DNA of 64,000 nucleotides from Holophagaceae bacterium (GCA_016710635.1 JADJVL010000002.1:1-64000); one strand, 5' to 3'; counted from the stretch's first letter, positions 1-9,026 are shown. Notes: a model not told the origin generated them from the letters alone. A program made the numbers and translations.

Positions 1-402
1 CAGGGCGAACTGGAACGGATGGCACAAGAGGAGGGGCGCGCGGCAATCCTCCTTTGCGACCGCGGGGCGATGGACGGCCTGGCCCACTGGCCAGGCTCGA
101 ACCGGACATTTTTCGAGGAAATGGGAACCAGCCGGGAGGAACTGTTCCAGCGATATTCGCTCGTGATCCACCTGCGGACCCCGTGTCTGGAACCGGGATA
201 CATCCCGTTGAATCAGTGCCGCCTTGAACACCCGGAGGCCGCCATCGCCATCGACCATCGGATCGAAAAGGCCTGGGCGGGGCACCCTCACCGGGTCGTC
301 GTGGGAGGCGCTTCACACTTCCCGGAAAAGGTCCGGCAAGTGGTGGAGCTCGTGGGAAACGCGCTGCCGGCGTGCTGCCGCGCCACACCAGTCCTGGTGT
401 AG
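1..402 (+). CDS. AAA_28/NadR-like nucleotide-binding kinase, C-terminal part (5' truncated)
   Basis: The frame is open from base 1, so the N-terminus with the P-loop lies outside the window. What remains (about 133 residues) reads like the lid and Walker-B half of an AAA_28/NadR/TTD14-type P-loop kinase: ILLCDRGAMDGLAHW resembles the conserved 'DRG..D..AYW' segment, followed by RYSLVIHLRTP, a typical core strand. These proteins phosphorylate small metabolites or act as ATPases; the substrate cannot be told here. The stop is 11 bases before the epsilon-like gene, suggesting co-transcription. Family assignment is moderately sure, function is not. Confidence 0.6.
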   Translation, partial: QGELERMAQEEGRAAILLCDRGAMDGLAHWPGSNRTFFEEMGTSREELFQRYSLVIHLRTPCLEPGYIPLNQCRLEHPEAAIAIDHRIEKAWAGHPHRVVVGGASHFPEKVRQVVELVGNALPACCRATPVLV

Positions 403-413
403 GGAGGACTCCA

Positions 414-887
414 ATGTCCGAGACCCTTTTTCTTGAAGTGATCACCCCCGACAAGAAGGTGTTCTGCGGCCATGTCTCCGAAGTCCGATTCTCCACACGG
501 TACCGTGGGCAGTACGGAATCCTTCCGGGGCACACCCCGCTGATCACCCTGGTTGGAAGCGGTCTTCTCCAGTTCACGATCCACGGACTGGAACACTGGA
601 TGACCTTGTTCGGAGGCATCGTCGAGGTCCGTGACGACAGGGTCGCCATCCTGGCTCGGGAATCGGAGACCGTGGACACGTTGGACCTCGATGAGATCCA
701 CGCCGGCCGCCAAATGGCCGAGAAGGCGCTTCGAGAGGCCCAAACGGAACAGGACCTCGAGATCGCCCAGGTAGCCCTGGAACAGTCGATGGTCCGACTG
801 GAAGCCGTGAACATGGCCACGCTCCTCGGGGGGCCGCACCCACCCCGTTGCGCGAAGTGCGGCTTCGACATTTGCCGGTGCCGCTAG
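414..887 (+). CDS. atpC: F0F1 ATP synthase epsilon-like subunit with Cys-rich tail
   Basis: 157 residues from ATG with GGGAGGA just upstream. Residues 1-85 match the epsilon beta-sandwich (LEVITPDKKVF, the GQYGILPGHTPLIT segment, then GGIVEVRDDRVAILA), and residues 90-135 form the helical hairpin. In ATP synthase this subunit binds the gamma stalk and restrains hydrolysis. Two things are odd. No atpD or other ATP synthase gene is adjacent, and the last 12 residues are CAKCGFDICRCR, a four-Cys tail not normal for AtpC that could bind zinc. It may serve the main ATP synthase from a detached locus or be a specialised paralogue. Confidence 0.8.
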   Translation: MSETLFLEVITPDKKVFCGHVSEVRFSTRYRGQYGILPGHTPLITLVGSGLLQFTIHGLEHWMTLFGGIVEVRDDRVAILARESETVDTLDLDEIHAGRQMAEKALREAQTEQDLEIAQVALEQSMVRLEAVNMATLLGGPHPPRCAKCGFDICRCR

Positions 888-897
888 GAGGTGTGCT

Positions 898-2295
898 ATG
901 AAGATCCAGTTTCTCGGAGGAGCCGGCACGGTCACGGGTTCCAAGACGGTTTTACAGGTGAAGGACGTCCGCATCCTGGTCGATTGCGGCCTTTTCGTGG
1001 GCTCCAAGGACCTGCGGTCGCGGAACTGGGCGGAGCCCGAGGTAGACCCATCCAGCTTCACCGCGGTGGCCCTCACCCACGCCCACCTCGATCACAGCGG
1101 GTACCTGCCGGTGCTCGTCCGCCGCGGGTTTCGCGGACCGGTGTACTGCACTCCGGGGACTCGGGACCTCTGCCAGGTCCTCCTCATGGAATGCGCGCGC
1201 CTGATGGCCGAAGACGCCGCGTACCTGAACGAGCATGAGAAGAGTCGGCATCGTCCTGCCCTGCCCTTGTTCAGCGAGGCGGAGGCCCTGGCCGCGATCG
1301 ATCTTCTGCGCCCGGTTCCTTTCGGGCAAACTGTCGAGATCCAGGCAGGCCTGACCCTGCGCTTCACCCGCGCAGGTCACCTCCTCGGATCTGCCTGCCT
1401 CCATCTCGAAACCCCGCGCACCCGGCTGATCTTCAGCGGGGATGTGGGCCGCCTTTCGGACCCCGTCTGGCGGCCTCCAGAGCCTCTTGGCGAGGCCGAT
1501 ATCCTGGTCCTTGAATCCACCTGCGGCGCGTACACCCATCCAGAGGGGGATCCCGAACGTCAATTCGGCGAAACCCTCCGGCGGGTGGTTGGCCGGGGAG
1601 GCGTAGTCCTGGTGCCCGCCTCCGCCATCGGTCGGAGCCAGATGCTGCTGCACTTCCTGGCGCGGCTCCGCTACCGTGGCGAGGTCCCGGACGTGCCGGT
1701 CTTCCTCGACAGCCCGGTCGTGGTGGATGTGGCGCATCTTTACGGTGCCCATTCCGATGACCATCGCCTCTCCCGCAGCGCCTGCCAGAACATGGGACGG
1801 GTCCCCCACCACGTCTCGCGCCTCGATCAATCCAGGACTTTGAGCGGGAACCGCTTCCCAATGGTGGTCTTCGCCGGGGGCGGAATGCTGAGCGGCGGGC
1901 GGATTCTCCATCACGTGAAGGCCTTCGGGCCCGACGATCGAAACGCCATCGTCCTGGCGGGATACCAGGCGCCCGGAACCCGCGGCGAAGCCCTGTTGAA
2001 CGGCGCGCGCTCGCTCCAGATCCATGGCGAGGACGTCCCGATTCGCGCCGAGGTCGTCCCCCTGGCCGGGCTGTCGGCCCATGCAGATTGCCAGGACCTG
2101 GTCCAGTGGCTGGAAAGCCTCGACCGCCCGCCGCGCCATGTCTTCGTCAACCATGGGGAGCGGGAAAACTCCGAAGCCCTGAGGGATCACCTCGTCTCCC
2201 GGTTCGGCTGGAATTGCACCGTGGCCCACCACCAGGGCCTGGTGACGCTGGACGAGACCCAGGCGTGGCCCACCCCGGGACTGTCCCGGACCTGA
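898..2295 (+). CDS. MBL-fold / beta-CASP RNA-processing exonuclease-like hydrolase
   Basis: 465 residues, start ATG behind TAGGAGGTG. The N-terminus (MKIQFLGGAGTVTGSK) and HAHLDH at residues 61-66 are the zinc-binding signature of metallo-beta-lactamase RNases. Later come the GDVG strand, a beta-CASP insertion (VVGRGGVVLVPASAIGR), LSAHAD and VFVNHGE, the C-terminal RNA-metabolising motifs of the CPSF73/YSH1-like group. It probably cleaves RNA in the cytoplasm; the natural substrate is unknown. It lies 10 bases after the epsilon-like gene, so the first three genes likely share a transcript. Confidence 0.88.
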   Translation: MKIQFLGGAGTVTGSKTVLQVKDVRILVDCGLFVGSKDLRSRNWAEPEVDPSSFTAVALTHAHLDHSGYLPVLVRRGFRGPVYCTPGTRDLCQVLLMECARLMAEDAAYLNEHEKSRHRPALPLFSEAEALAAIDLLRPVPFGQTVEIQAGLTLRFTRAGHLLGSACLHLETPRTRLIFSGDVGRLSDPVWRPPEPLGEADILVLESTCGAYTHPEGDPERQFGETLRRVVGRGGVVLVPASAIGRSQMLLHFLARLRYRGEVPDVPVFLDSPVVVDVAHLYGAHSDDHRLSRSACQNMGRVPHHVSRLDQSRTLSGNRFPMVVFAGGGMLSGGRILHHVKAFGPDDRNAIVLAGYQAPGTRGEALLNGARSLQIHGEDVPIRAEVVPLAGLSAHADCQDLVQWLESLDRPPRHVFVNHGERENSEALRDHLVSRFGWNCTVAHHQGLVTLDETQAWPTPGLSRT

Positions 2296-2339
2296 TCCCC
2301 GAGATCAGCCTGCCCGCGACCCAGAAAGGGGCTCGGCCC

Positions 2340-3410
2340 ATGAACGATCTCCAACCTCAGGATACAACTGGACGCCTAAGAGAAGCCGCGAGGCGCACCG
2401 CTGCCATGTGGATGGCAGGAGTCCTGGTCCTCACAGTGATCCACGCCCTCGCGTTGACCTGGGCAACCCCCCTCATCAGCGCCCTCACCGCGCGGCTGTT
2501 CCTGGTCCCCGTGGCCTTCGCGGCGGTGGCGGGCGGCCTGTTCCAGGGATCAGCATCAGGCCTGGCGGCGGCCCTTGGCCTGGTCTCGGTGATGCTCCTC
2601 CACACGGGGCACCGCCACGGTGGGGGCTGGGACGCCACCTTTACCGAGCACCTGATCGAAGCCCCCTTCTTCGTCGCGTTCGGGGCGGTCACGGGTTTCT
2701 TCAGGGACCACCTTCGCCGGGAGCAGCGTCGGCGCGACCGGGCCATGGACCTGTTCTCTCGCTTCGTCTCCCCCAGCGTGGTGGAGGAGATCATGGCGCG
2801 GGGGGCCATCCTCGAAGGCGAGGAGACGGAAGCCACCGTCCTTTTCGCCGATGTGCGCGGATTCACCTCCCGATGCGAAGGGATGCCCCCCTCCGATGTC
2901 TTCAACCTCCTGAACCGGTTCTTCGGGGAGATGGTCGCGATCGTCTTCGCCGAGCGTGGCCTGCTGGACAAGTACATCGGCGACGCCGTGATGGCCGTCT
3001 TCGGCGTGCCAATCCGAAGCCCTGATCACGCGGCGCACGCGGTGCGGGCGGCCCTGGCCATGATTGCGCGCCTAGAGGTGCTGAATGCCAAAGGGCATTT
3101 CGGGGACAACCCCATCCGCATCGGCATTGGCATCCACACGGGCCCCCTCATGGCTGGCCACGTAGGCTGCCTGGAGCGGATGGAGTACACGGTCATGGGG
3201 GACACGGTGAACGTCGCCTCCAGGCTTCAGGCCCTCACGAAGGAGTACGGCGTGTCTATCCTGGTCTCGGATGCGACCCGCGCCGCCGTCGCCGGGCTGG
3301 ACGCCCCGGTGTTCCGGGAACTGGACCTGGTGAAGGTGCGTGGCCGCTCGGGCGCCCTCAGGATCCATACCGTGGAACCCCGAAGCGGGAGTCCTGCGCC
3401 TCCTGAGTGA
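2340..3410 (+). CDS. Membrane-anchored class III adenylate/guanylate cyclase
   Basis: 356 residues. Residues 20-120 hold about three to four hydrophobic segments (for example MAGVLVLTVIHALALTW), with a basic juxtamembrane stretch. Residues 160-350 are a class III cyclase catalytic domain: the first metal Asp in VLFADVRGFTS (about 171), the second in DKYIGDAVMAVFG (about 215), and the transition-state region YTVMGDTVNVASRLQ. It makes a cyclic nucleotide from ATP or GTP. The start is the first ATG after the upstream stop; the longer open frame upstream reads as low-complexity shadow of the preceding gene. No other signalling domain is seen. Confidence 0.88.
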   Translation: MNDLQPQDTTGRLREAARRTAAMWMAGVLVLTVIHALALTWATPLISALTARLFLVPVAFAAVAGGLFQGSASGLAAALGLVSVMLLHTGHRHGGGWDATFTEHLIEAPFFVAFGAVTGFFRDHLRREQRRRDRAMDLFSRFVSPSVVEEIMARGAILEGEETEATVLFADVRGFTSRCEGMPPSDVFNLLNRFFGEMVAIVFAERGLLDKYIGDAVMAVFGVPIRSPDHAAHAVRAALAMIARLEVLNAKGHFGDNPIRIGIGIHTGPLMAGHVGCLERMEYTVMGDTVNVASRLQALTKEYGVSILVSDATRAAVAGLDAPVFRELDLVKVRGRSGALRIHTVEPRSGSPAPPE

Positions 3411-3500
3411 AATCCGCTGGAAGGTAGCTCTTTCACGCAACCTACGGGCCGAGCATTGCGACTTACCAATTCACATCAGGGAAGCCTCGACAGGGCTCCG

Positions 3501-3980
3501 TCAGCGGCGGCCCATGGACATGGTTCCGGACCCGCTCATGCACCCCGGCGTGACACCCTCCAGGGTGTAGGTCCCGGTCATCCCATTCATGGAACCGTTC
3601 ATGGTCATCACCATGTGAAGGTGGTTGCTGGTGTGGGCCGCGTCAGACCAGAGATCCATCACGACTTGAGTCCCCGGACCCATCATCCCGCCCCCCATCA
3701 TGCCGCCGGACATGGTGGCATTGGTGACCATGTGGGAATCCTCGCCGAAGCACCCGGTGGTGTTCAGCATCTTCATGCCGGAGAGGCTCATCATCGAGCC
3801 GCCTCCCTCCATCATCGTGAACGAGAAGCCCGGCGGGACCGGGCCGGTCGCGGGGGTCGCACTCGTGGTGGCCCAGGTGCCATTCATCGGGGCGACTTGA
3901 GAGGCTGAGTGTGTGGACCCGCTGCCACCACATCCCGCTACCAGAAGGATCCCAACCACCAGACAGGCATACCGCCACAT
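3501..3980 (-). CDS. Met- and Gly-rich lipoprotein of unknown function
   Basis: 159 residues with a signal peptide and lipobox ending in Cys17 (LLVAGC), so probably lipid-anchored. The mature part contains dense methionine clusters such as SGGMMGGGMMG and HMVMTMNGSMNGMTG, plus His pairs (TSNHLHM). Met-rich stretches are used for Cu(I)/Ag(I) binding in periplasmic proteins, but here the Met may simply fill a beta-sheet lipocalin-like fold; the pattern NGTWATT... GTYTLEGVTPGCMSG suggests such a fold. Transcribed away from the next gene. Function not assigned. Confidence 0.7.
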   Translation of the reverse strand: MWRYACLVVGILLVAGCGGSGSTHSASQVAPMNGTWATTSATPATGPVPPGFSFTMMEGGGSMMSLSGMKMLNTTGCFGEDSHMVTNATMSGGMMGGGMMGPGTQVVMDLWSDAAHTSNHLHMVMTMNGSMNGMTGTYTLEGVTPGCMSGSGTMSMGRR

Positions 3981-4299
3981 GGTCCACCTCGCTTGATGAA
4001 TCTAGGTCGGACACGGGATCCCGGCCAATGCTTGAAGCATCGCGTCTCTTGGCTGTTGAGCGCTGGCGGGCTTCCCCACGGGTCCGCTCTGGTTGAATGT
4101 GATCCTCGGCACGCCATGCACCGCTGGACTCGAGCGTGCTCCCCGTTGGGGGTAGCCCTCGTCCAAGCAGTCATCCTGACCCGAGTCCAAGATGAAAGGA
4201 CCCTCCGCGCGGCTTGCATTAGAAGTGGATTAGAGATCTCGACCTACAGCGTGAAACCCTCACTGGCACGAACTACGATGGGGGATCCTTCGGTGACCG
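3981..4299. other. Intergenic region between divergent genes
   Basis: About 320 bases between the start of the Met-rich lipoprotein (minus) and the start of the SnoaL-like gene (plus). It must carry both promoters. I see no clear -35/-10 pair, hairpin or conserved coding stretch. The frames open here give low-complexity, Arg/Ser/Pro-rich translations and are not credible genes. Confidence 0.5.
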
Positions 4300-4758
4300 A
4301 TGAGCCCACTCCCTTTTCTGCTACTGGCGGTGGCAGGCCACCAGACCCCAGCTCCCGGGAATCCCAGTGAGGCGAGGGTCCTCGCCACTGTGGAGGCTTA
4401 CCACCGGGCCTTCGAGCAGCGGGACCTCGAAGCGTTGAGGCCTTTGTTCGGTCCGGACTTGCTGGTGTTCGAGGCTGGTGGGATCGACCGTGGCCGCGAC
4501 GCTTACCTGGGTCACCATCTCCTGCCTGAGCTGAAAGAGTTGAGCGCGTGGAAGACCTCGGGCAGGGCCCTGCAGGTCCATGTCCTTGGTGACTTCGCCT
4601 ATGTCACCTGCGCCTTCACCTACGAGGCCACCTTCCGCAGTGGCAAGACGGCGCGGGGCCAGGCGACCGAGACGCTGGTGCTGGCCTCCGCCAATGGCTC
4701 CTGGGTCATCCAGCACCTTCACTGGTCCAGCCGGCCCCTCAAGCTGGAGAAGCCATGA
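4300..4758 (+). CDS. SnoaL/DUF4440-like NTF2-fold protein, probably secreted
   Basis: 152 residues. The first ~15 residues are hydrophobic (PLPFLLLAVAG) and may be a short signal peptide. The rest follows the NTF2-fold DUF4440/SnoaL-like pattern: VEAYHRAFEQRDLEALRPLF at the N-terminal helix, a central sheet with FAYVTCAFTYEATF, and a terminal GSWVIQHLHWSSRP strand. These proteins are small-molecule-binding or enzymes of unknown substrate. The stop overlaps the next start by four bases (ATGA), so translation is coupled to the nuclease-like gene. The ribosome site is weak; start only moderately sure. Confidence 0.75.
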   Translation: MSPLPFLLLAVAGHQTPAPGNPSEARVLATVEAYHRAFEQRDLEALRPLFGPDLLVFEAGGIDRGRDAYLGHHLLPELKELSAWKTSGRALQVHVLGDFAYVTCAFTYEATFRSGKTARGQATETLVLASANGSWVIQHLHWSSRPLKLEKP

Positions 4759-5999
4759 ATCTCCCATCCGAGCTCGCGGGGCTGCTCCAGCGCTATCGCG
4801 CGGATCCCGAATCGGTCTTTCACACCTGGTTCCTCGGGGAGGACCGCCTCAAGGCCTTCCGGACCATCCGCCGCGGGGTGATGGAGGTCGTGCAGGACAT
4901 CCAGGCGGGCCGCTTCCCGAACGAATTTCGAGGCTCGAGCCTCGAGGTCGTGATGACCGCGGTGGCCGAACAGAAGCAGGTGTTCGAGGGCGCGGCACAC
5001 GCCTTCTACTGGAAACCCAAACTCAGAATTCCTGACATCTACGAAAACCGGGAAAACCAACTCGCGTTCGGCCGCGCCTTGAATGAAGCGTTGAAGGCCA
5101 CGGATGAGAGTTCGTTGCTGAGCGTGATCGCCCGCCTGGACCTGGCAAAGATCAAGGGCCTCGGGCCGGCGGTGGCGAACATCCTCTACTTCCTGCACCC
5201 GACCATCGTGTCCCCCTTCAACACGGCCATCCTGCGAGGCTACAACGCCGTGATGGGCTCACAATTGAAACTGGGCTCGTGGGAGGACTACCTCCACATG
5301 CGGGAAGGGGTCCTTGGCATCAACCACGAATCCGGGCTCTCCAAGGATCTGGGAGCCCTGGCCGGGTTCCTCTTCGACGTCGGAATCGGCAAGCTGGCCG
5401 TGGAGGGCAACGTGGCCCAGGCCCTCTCCTTCGAATCCCAGAAGGTGCAGAAGGCGCTCGCCAAGCGCCATGAGGAAGTGGCCCAGGAAGCGCGCGAGGC
5501 CAATGAACACGCCCGGATGCAGGCCCATCTGTTAAAGATCGGGCGCGCCCTCGGTTACCAGGTCTGGGTTGCGCGAAACGATCGTTCGGCGCTGAACTGC
5601 CACGGCGGAACGCTGGGCGAAGGTTGTCTCGAAAGCCTCCCGATCTCCCACCTCGTCCCGGACGTTCGGTCCACGGTCGAGTTCATTGACGTGCTGTGGG
5701 TGGACGGCTCCCGCATCGTCTGTGCCTTCGAGGTCGAGAAGAGCACGTCCATCTACTCCGGAATCCTGCGGCTGCTCGATTTGGATCTGTCCTTCCAATA
5801 CGACGGCCTCGCGCTCTACCTTGTCGCCCCCGACGCCCGGGACGGGGAAGTGCGAGCCCAACTCGCCCGCCCCTCCTTCCGTGGCCTGCTCCAGCGGCCT
5901 GCACTCATCGCCTTTTCCGATCTGGAGCGGGATTGTGAGGCCCTCTGCCGGTACGGTCAGAACCACGAGGCCCTGCGGAAGCTGGCCAGGATCGTCTAG
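4755..5999 (+). CDS. HhH protein with C-terminal PD-(D/E)XK restriction-like domain
   Basis: 414 residues. Residues 132-145 (KIKGLGPAVANILY) form a helix-hairpin-helix DNA-contact motif inside an all-helical N-terminal half. Residues 225-260 are a charged, probably coiled helix (KRHEEVAQEAREANEHARM). The C-terminal part has FIDVLW (Asp312), then AFEVEKSTSIYSGILR (Glu326, Glu328, Lys329), a good fit to a PD-(D/E)XK nuclease core seen in restriction-type enzymes. It may recognise and cut DNA, but no methylase or helicase partner is adjacent. Overlaps the SnoaL-like gene by four bases. Function in defence or repair is inference. Confidence 0.65.
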   Translation: MNLPSELAGLLQRYRADPESVFHTWFLGEDRLKAFRTIRRGVMEVVQDIQAGRFPNEFRGSSLEVVMTAVAEQKQVFEGAAHAFYWKPKLRIPDIYENRENQLAFGRALNEALKATDESSLLSVIARLDLAKIKGLGPAVANILYFLHPTIVSPFNTAILRGYNAVMGSQLKLGSWEDYLHMREGVLGINHESGLSKDLGALAGFLFDVGIGKLAVEGNVAQALSFESQKVQKALAKRHEEVAQEAREANEHARMQAHLLKIGRALGYQVWVARNDRSALNCHGGTLGEGCLESLPISHLVPDVRSTVEFIDVLWVDGSRIVCAFEVEKSTSIYSGILRLLDLDLSFQYDGLALYLVAPDARDGEVRAQLARPSFRGLLQRPALIAFSDLERDCEALCRYGQNHEALRKLARIV

Positions 6000-6001
6000 C
6001 C

Positions 6002-6820
6002 GTGGCCACCGGGAGAGCATGGCCTGGATGCCTTCGGTTCGGCTCGAATTGGGCGCTCTACCTCGGGCGAGCTGGAGATACCGATCTGCACGCCCACCAC
6101 GCGATCCAGATCAATGTGGGCCTCGAGGGTCCGGTGGAACTCGGCCTGGCTCACGGAATGCAGAGGTCTGCCGAAGCCATCCTCGTGCTTCCCGACGTAC
6201 CTCACCGCCTCCTGGGGGGTGGGCAACTCCTCGCGCTCCTCTTCCTCGAACCGGAATCAGCTCTCGGCCGCAGCCTGCTTGAGCCTCTCTCCGATACCCC
6301 CACCCTGACCTTGGAGGCTGCGCAAGCCCGAGTTCTGCGAACGTCCCTTCCACCCATCGCGTTGGATACGGGAATCGACACCGAAGCTCGCCTGCTGTCT
6401 CTCTTCCACTCGCTTGCGCCGATTGGCTCCTCTCCTTTCCTTCCATCAGACCCACGTGTATTGCGGACCATTCGCTGGTTGAAAACCCTCGGCGGGAACG
6501 GATCCCTGGAAGGCGCGGCCCAAGCGCAAGGGCTTTCGGCCAGCCGGTTGGGCCACCTCTTCTCCGCCGAGGTCGGTGTGCCCTTCCGCCCCTTCGCCCT
6601 CTGGCTGAGGCTCCAGGGCGCATTCGGGCACCTGGCCCAAGGTTCCAATCTGACGCAAGCAGCCCACGAGGCTGGATTCGCCGACTCGGCACACCTCACC
6701 AGGACTTTTAGACGAATGTTTGGCATCACGCCGAGCAGCTTGGCGCAAGCAGCCGGGATTGACGTTGAAAAGAAGATCGACGACCCCTCTCGTTCGTCTT
6801 CCCGAAGGGACAATCATTGA
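6002..6820 (+). CDS. AraC-family transcriptional regulator
   Basis: 272 residues starting at GTG two bases after the previous stop. Residues 1-110 are a cupin-like sensor (HAHHAIQINVGLEGPVEL). Residues 160-260 hold two helix-turn-helix motifs of the AraC/XylS type, the second ending in the classical FADSAHLTRTFRRMFGITPS. It binds DNA and responds to an unknown ligand. It may control the downstream desaturase-like genes, which begin 76 bases later on the same strand; this is inference from position. Confidence 0.85.
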   Translation: MATGRAWPGCLRFGSNWALYLGRAGDTDLHAHHAIQINVGLEGPVELGLAHGMQRSAEAILVLPDVPHRLLGGGQLLALLFLEPESALGRSLLEPLSDTPTLTLEAAQARVLRTSLPPIALDTGIDTEARLLSLFHSLAPIGSSPFLPSDPRVLRTIRWLKTLGGNGSLEGAAQAQGLSASRLGHLFSAEVGVPFRPFALWLRLQGAFGHLAQGSNLTQAAHEAGFADSAHLTRTFRRMFGITPSSLAQAAGIDVEKKIDDPSRSSSRRDNH

Positions 6821-6896
6821 CCCCCTACCCGCGAAATAGCCTGTTTGTTCAATTGCAGTCGTCCCCCGAGCTCCATGCTGAGCTTCCGGAGGATCG

Positions 6897-7755
6897 ATGC
6901 CCCTTATCTTTCTTTCCACGTTCATCCGTTTCCTGATCTATCCGGTCTTCGTCCTAGGCGGCGGAGCCGTCCTCCTGGCGGGAGCCGCCCAGGGTCTATC
7001 TCCAGGGATCCTGTCGATTCCCCTGCTGCTCGTGGCGCTAGGTGGTGCGCTCCTTCTGGAACGACGGATGCCATTCCATTGGGATTGGCTCCGCCCACGG
7101 GGTGACACGGGCGCGGATCTCCTGCACGGTGCCGCGGGCTTGCTCCTGAGCTGGGGTTCCATGGCCCTCTATGCATTCGCGGGCCCCCGAATAGTGGTTT
7201 CCCCCGAGTTCTGGCCTCGGCATTGGCCCCTGGCCGTTCAGGCGCTACTTGCGGGGCTGATCGTGGACCTTGGCCTCTATGTGATGCATCGCATGAGCCA
7301 TTCGATCACGTGGCTCTGGCGGTTCCACGCGGTTCACCACGGAGCCGAGCGCTTGTACGCCCTGAACGGTGAGCGTCGCCATCCCGTTCACTTTCTCCTC
7401 GAAGGGGCGCCAGGGTTGATCGCCGCCGGACTCCTCGGCGTGCCATCCGAGGCCATGGCCTGCTTCCTGGCGGTCTTCCACATTCACCTGTTGCTTCAGC
7501 ACGGCAATATTGCCTATCGGGCGGGGGTTGCTCCGTTTTGTCTTCGCTGTGGCTGAGAACCACCGCTGGCACCACCGGAAGGCGCACAAGGACTCTCAGG
7601 TGAACTTCGGGGGTCTCTTCGCGATCTGGGATCACCTCTTCGGCACGGCGTTTCACCACGAGGAGCCCGTCTGCGCTGATGGCGTAGGAATCCAGGAGGA
7701 GCCGAATTTCCCCAAAAGCTATCTCGGACAGCTTGCCTACCCCTTCGAGGCTTGA
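6897..7755 (+). pseudogene. Sterol desaturase / fatty-acid hydroxylase, interrupted by a one-base insertion
   Basis: The first frame (219 residues to the stop at 7556) gives a membrane di-iron hydroxylase: hydrophobic helices, HRMSH at 131-135 and HAVHH at 144-148. The third His box, HRWHH, is in the +1 frame (7510-7755). Removing one G from the G5 run at 7523-7527 restores a continuous reading RAGLLRFVFAVAENHRWHH and a protein of about 285 residues. All three His boxes are intact, so damage is recent or a sequencing error. The enzyme would hydroxylate or desaturate a lipid in the membrane. The stop directly abuts the next ATG. Confidence 0.85.
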
Positions 7756-8268
7756 ATGCGGCGCACTCAGTGGACACTCCCCTGCCTCCTGGTCTTCGCG
7801 CCACCCCTCACGGGGGGTTCTTGGCTGAATGGGAATTACATCCTTCAGCCAGCGCTGAGCGATTCCGTTCCCAATGCCGTTGATTCAGCCGTGGCTGGCT
7901 TGAATGGCATCATCCGCCCCTTCGCTCGCCGCCGGTTGGGGCACACAAACCAACCAGCGAGGGTGATCCGCCTCCAACTCAATGCCGATAGTTTTGAAGT
8001 CCAGTTCGATACCCGAGCCCCCATCCGCACCCTCATCGACGGCCGTGCAATCCCTTGGACCCGAGAAGACGGCGAACGATTCATGGTGCACACAAAACTG
8101 GAGGCCTCCAGGTTCATCCAGCGTTTCGAAGCACCCGACGGCGCCAAGACCTATGACTACCAACTGGACCCAAGCCGTCTGCTGCTATCAGTCCACGTGA
8201 CCGTACAGAGTCCCAAACTGACCACCCCGCTGAATTACACCCTGGTCTACAGGAGGCAGGGCTCATGA
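7756..8268 (+). CDS. Conserved exported protein of unknown function
   Basis: 170 residues; ATG follows immediately on the stop of the desaturase-like gene. An N-terminal hydrophobic stretch (LPCLLVFAPPLTGGSWL) is a probable signal peptide. The body alternates short beta-like segments (VIRLQLNADSFEVQFDTRAP, then TPLNYTLVYRR at the end), suggesting a periplasmic beta-rich fold. I do not recognise the family. It overlaps the methyltransferase start by four bases, so it works with the desaturase-like and methyltransferase genes, perhaps in lipid modification. Confidence 0.7.
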   Translation: MRRTQWTLPCLLVFAPPLTGGSWLNGNYILQPALSDSVPNAVDSAVAGLNGIIRPFARRRLGHTNQPARVIRLQLNADSFEVQFDTRAPIRTLIDGRAIPWTREDGERFMVHTKLEASRFIQRFEAPDGAKTYDYQLDPSRLLLSVHVTVQSPKLTTPLNYTLVYRRQGS

Positions 8269-8957
8269 GCCGATCCGCCTTCATTCCCGCGCTCCGATTC
8301 CACAGCCTCACCCGCTTCTACGACGCGCTCCTGGCTCGGACACTCAAGGAGGACGCGTTCAAGCGTCGTCTCATTGCCCAGGCTTCCCTGGAACCTGGAA
8401 TGCGTGTCCTCGACCTGGGCTGCGGTACCGCCACACTGAGCTTGCTCATCATTCAGAGCCACGCGGAGGTAGAACTCCACGGCCTCGACGCAGATGCCCA
8501 GGCCCTCTCCATGGCCAGAACCAAGGCTACGGAAGCCGTGGTGCAGATTCAATTTCACCATGGCTACGCCCAGAATCCACCCCTCGTAAAGGGCTCCTTC
8601 GACCGCATCCTTTCCAGCCTGCTCTTCCACCATCTCCAACGAGCAGACAAAGTGACGGCCCTGTCCCGTGCTTTCGCACTGCTGAAACCCGGCGGAGAGA
8701 TGCACATCGCCGATTGGGGGAAGCCCCGGAGTACCCTTCAGCGTTTGGCGTTTCTTTCCGTCCAATTGCTAGACGGTTTTGAAACCACTCGAGACAGCGT
8801 GGAAGGCACCCTGCCTCGGCTAATGGGGGAATCAGGGTTCGCAGATGTCGTGGAAACAGAATTCGGATGCACCGTATTCGGGACCCTCTCCATATATCGC
8901 GGCCGGAGGCCTATGGTCGAAGTATGTCCCGAAGAACCCTCATCGGATTACCGGTAG
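8265..8957 (+). CDS. Class I SAM-dependent methyltransferase
   Basis: 230 residues. Motif I is VLDLGCGTATLSLLI at about 45-59, followed by GLDADAQAL (the acidic ribose-binding strand) and the FDRILSSLLFHHL motif typical of UbiE/COQ5-like enzymes. It transfers a methyl group from S-adenosylmethionine to a small molecule, lipid or quinone. Translation is coupled (ATGA) to the preceding exported protein. Together with the desaturase-like gene, a lipid- or quinone-tailoring operon is plausible. Confidence 0.85.
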   Translation: MSRSAFIPALRFHSLTRFYDALLARTLKEDAFKRRLIAQASLEPGMRVLDLGCGTATLSLLIIQSHAEVELHGLDADAQALSMARTKATEAVVQIQFHHGYAQNPPLVKGSFDRILSSLLFHHLQRADKVTALSRAFALLKPGGEMHIADWGKPRSTLQRLAFLSVQLLDGFETTRDSVEGTLPRLMGESGFADVVETEFGCTVFGTLSIYRGRRPMVEVCPEEPSSDYR

Positions 8958-9026
8958 TGGGGTAGGTCTGCGATGACCGCGTACGGTTCGGTGGTGATCA
9001 CCGTGGTGGTGTCGTGCTTCAAGGTC

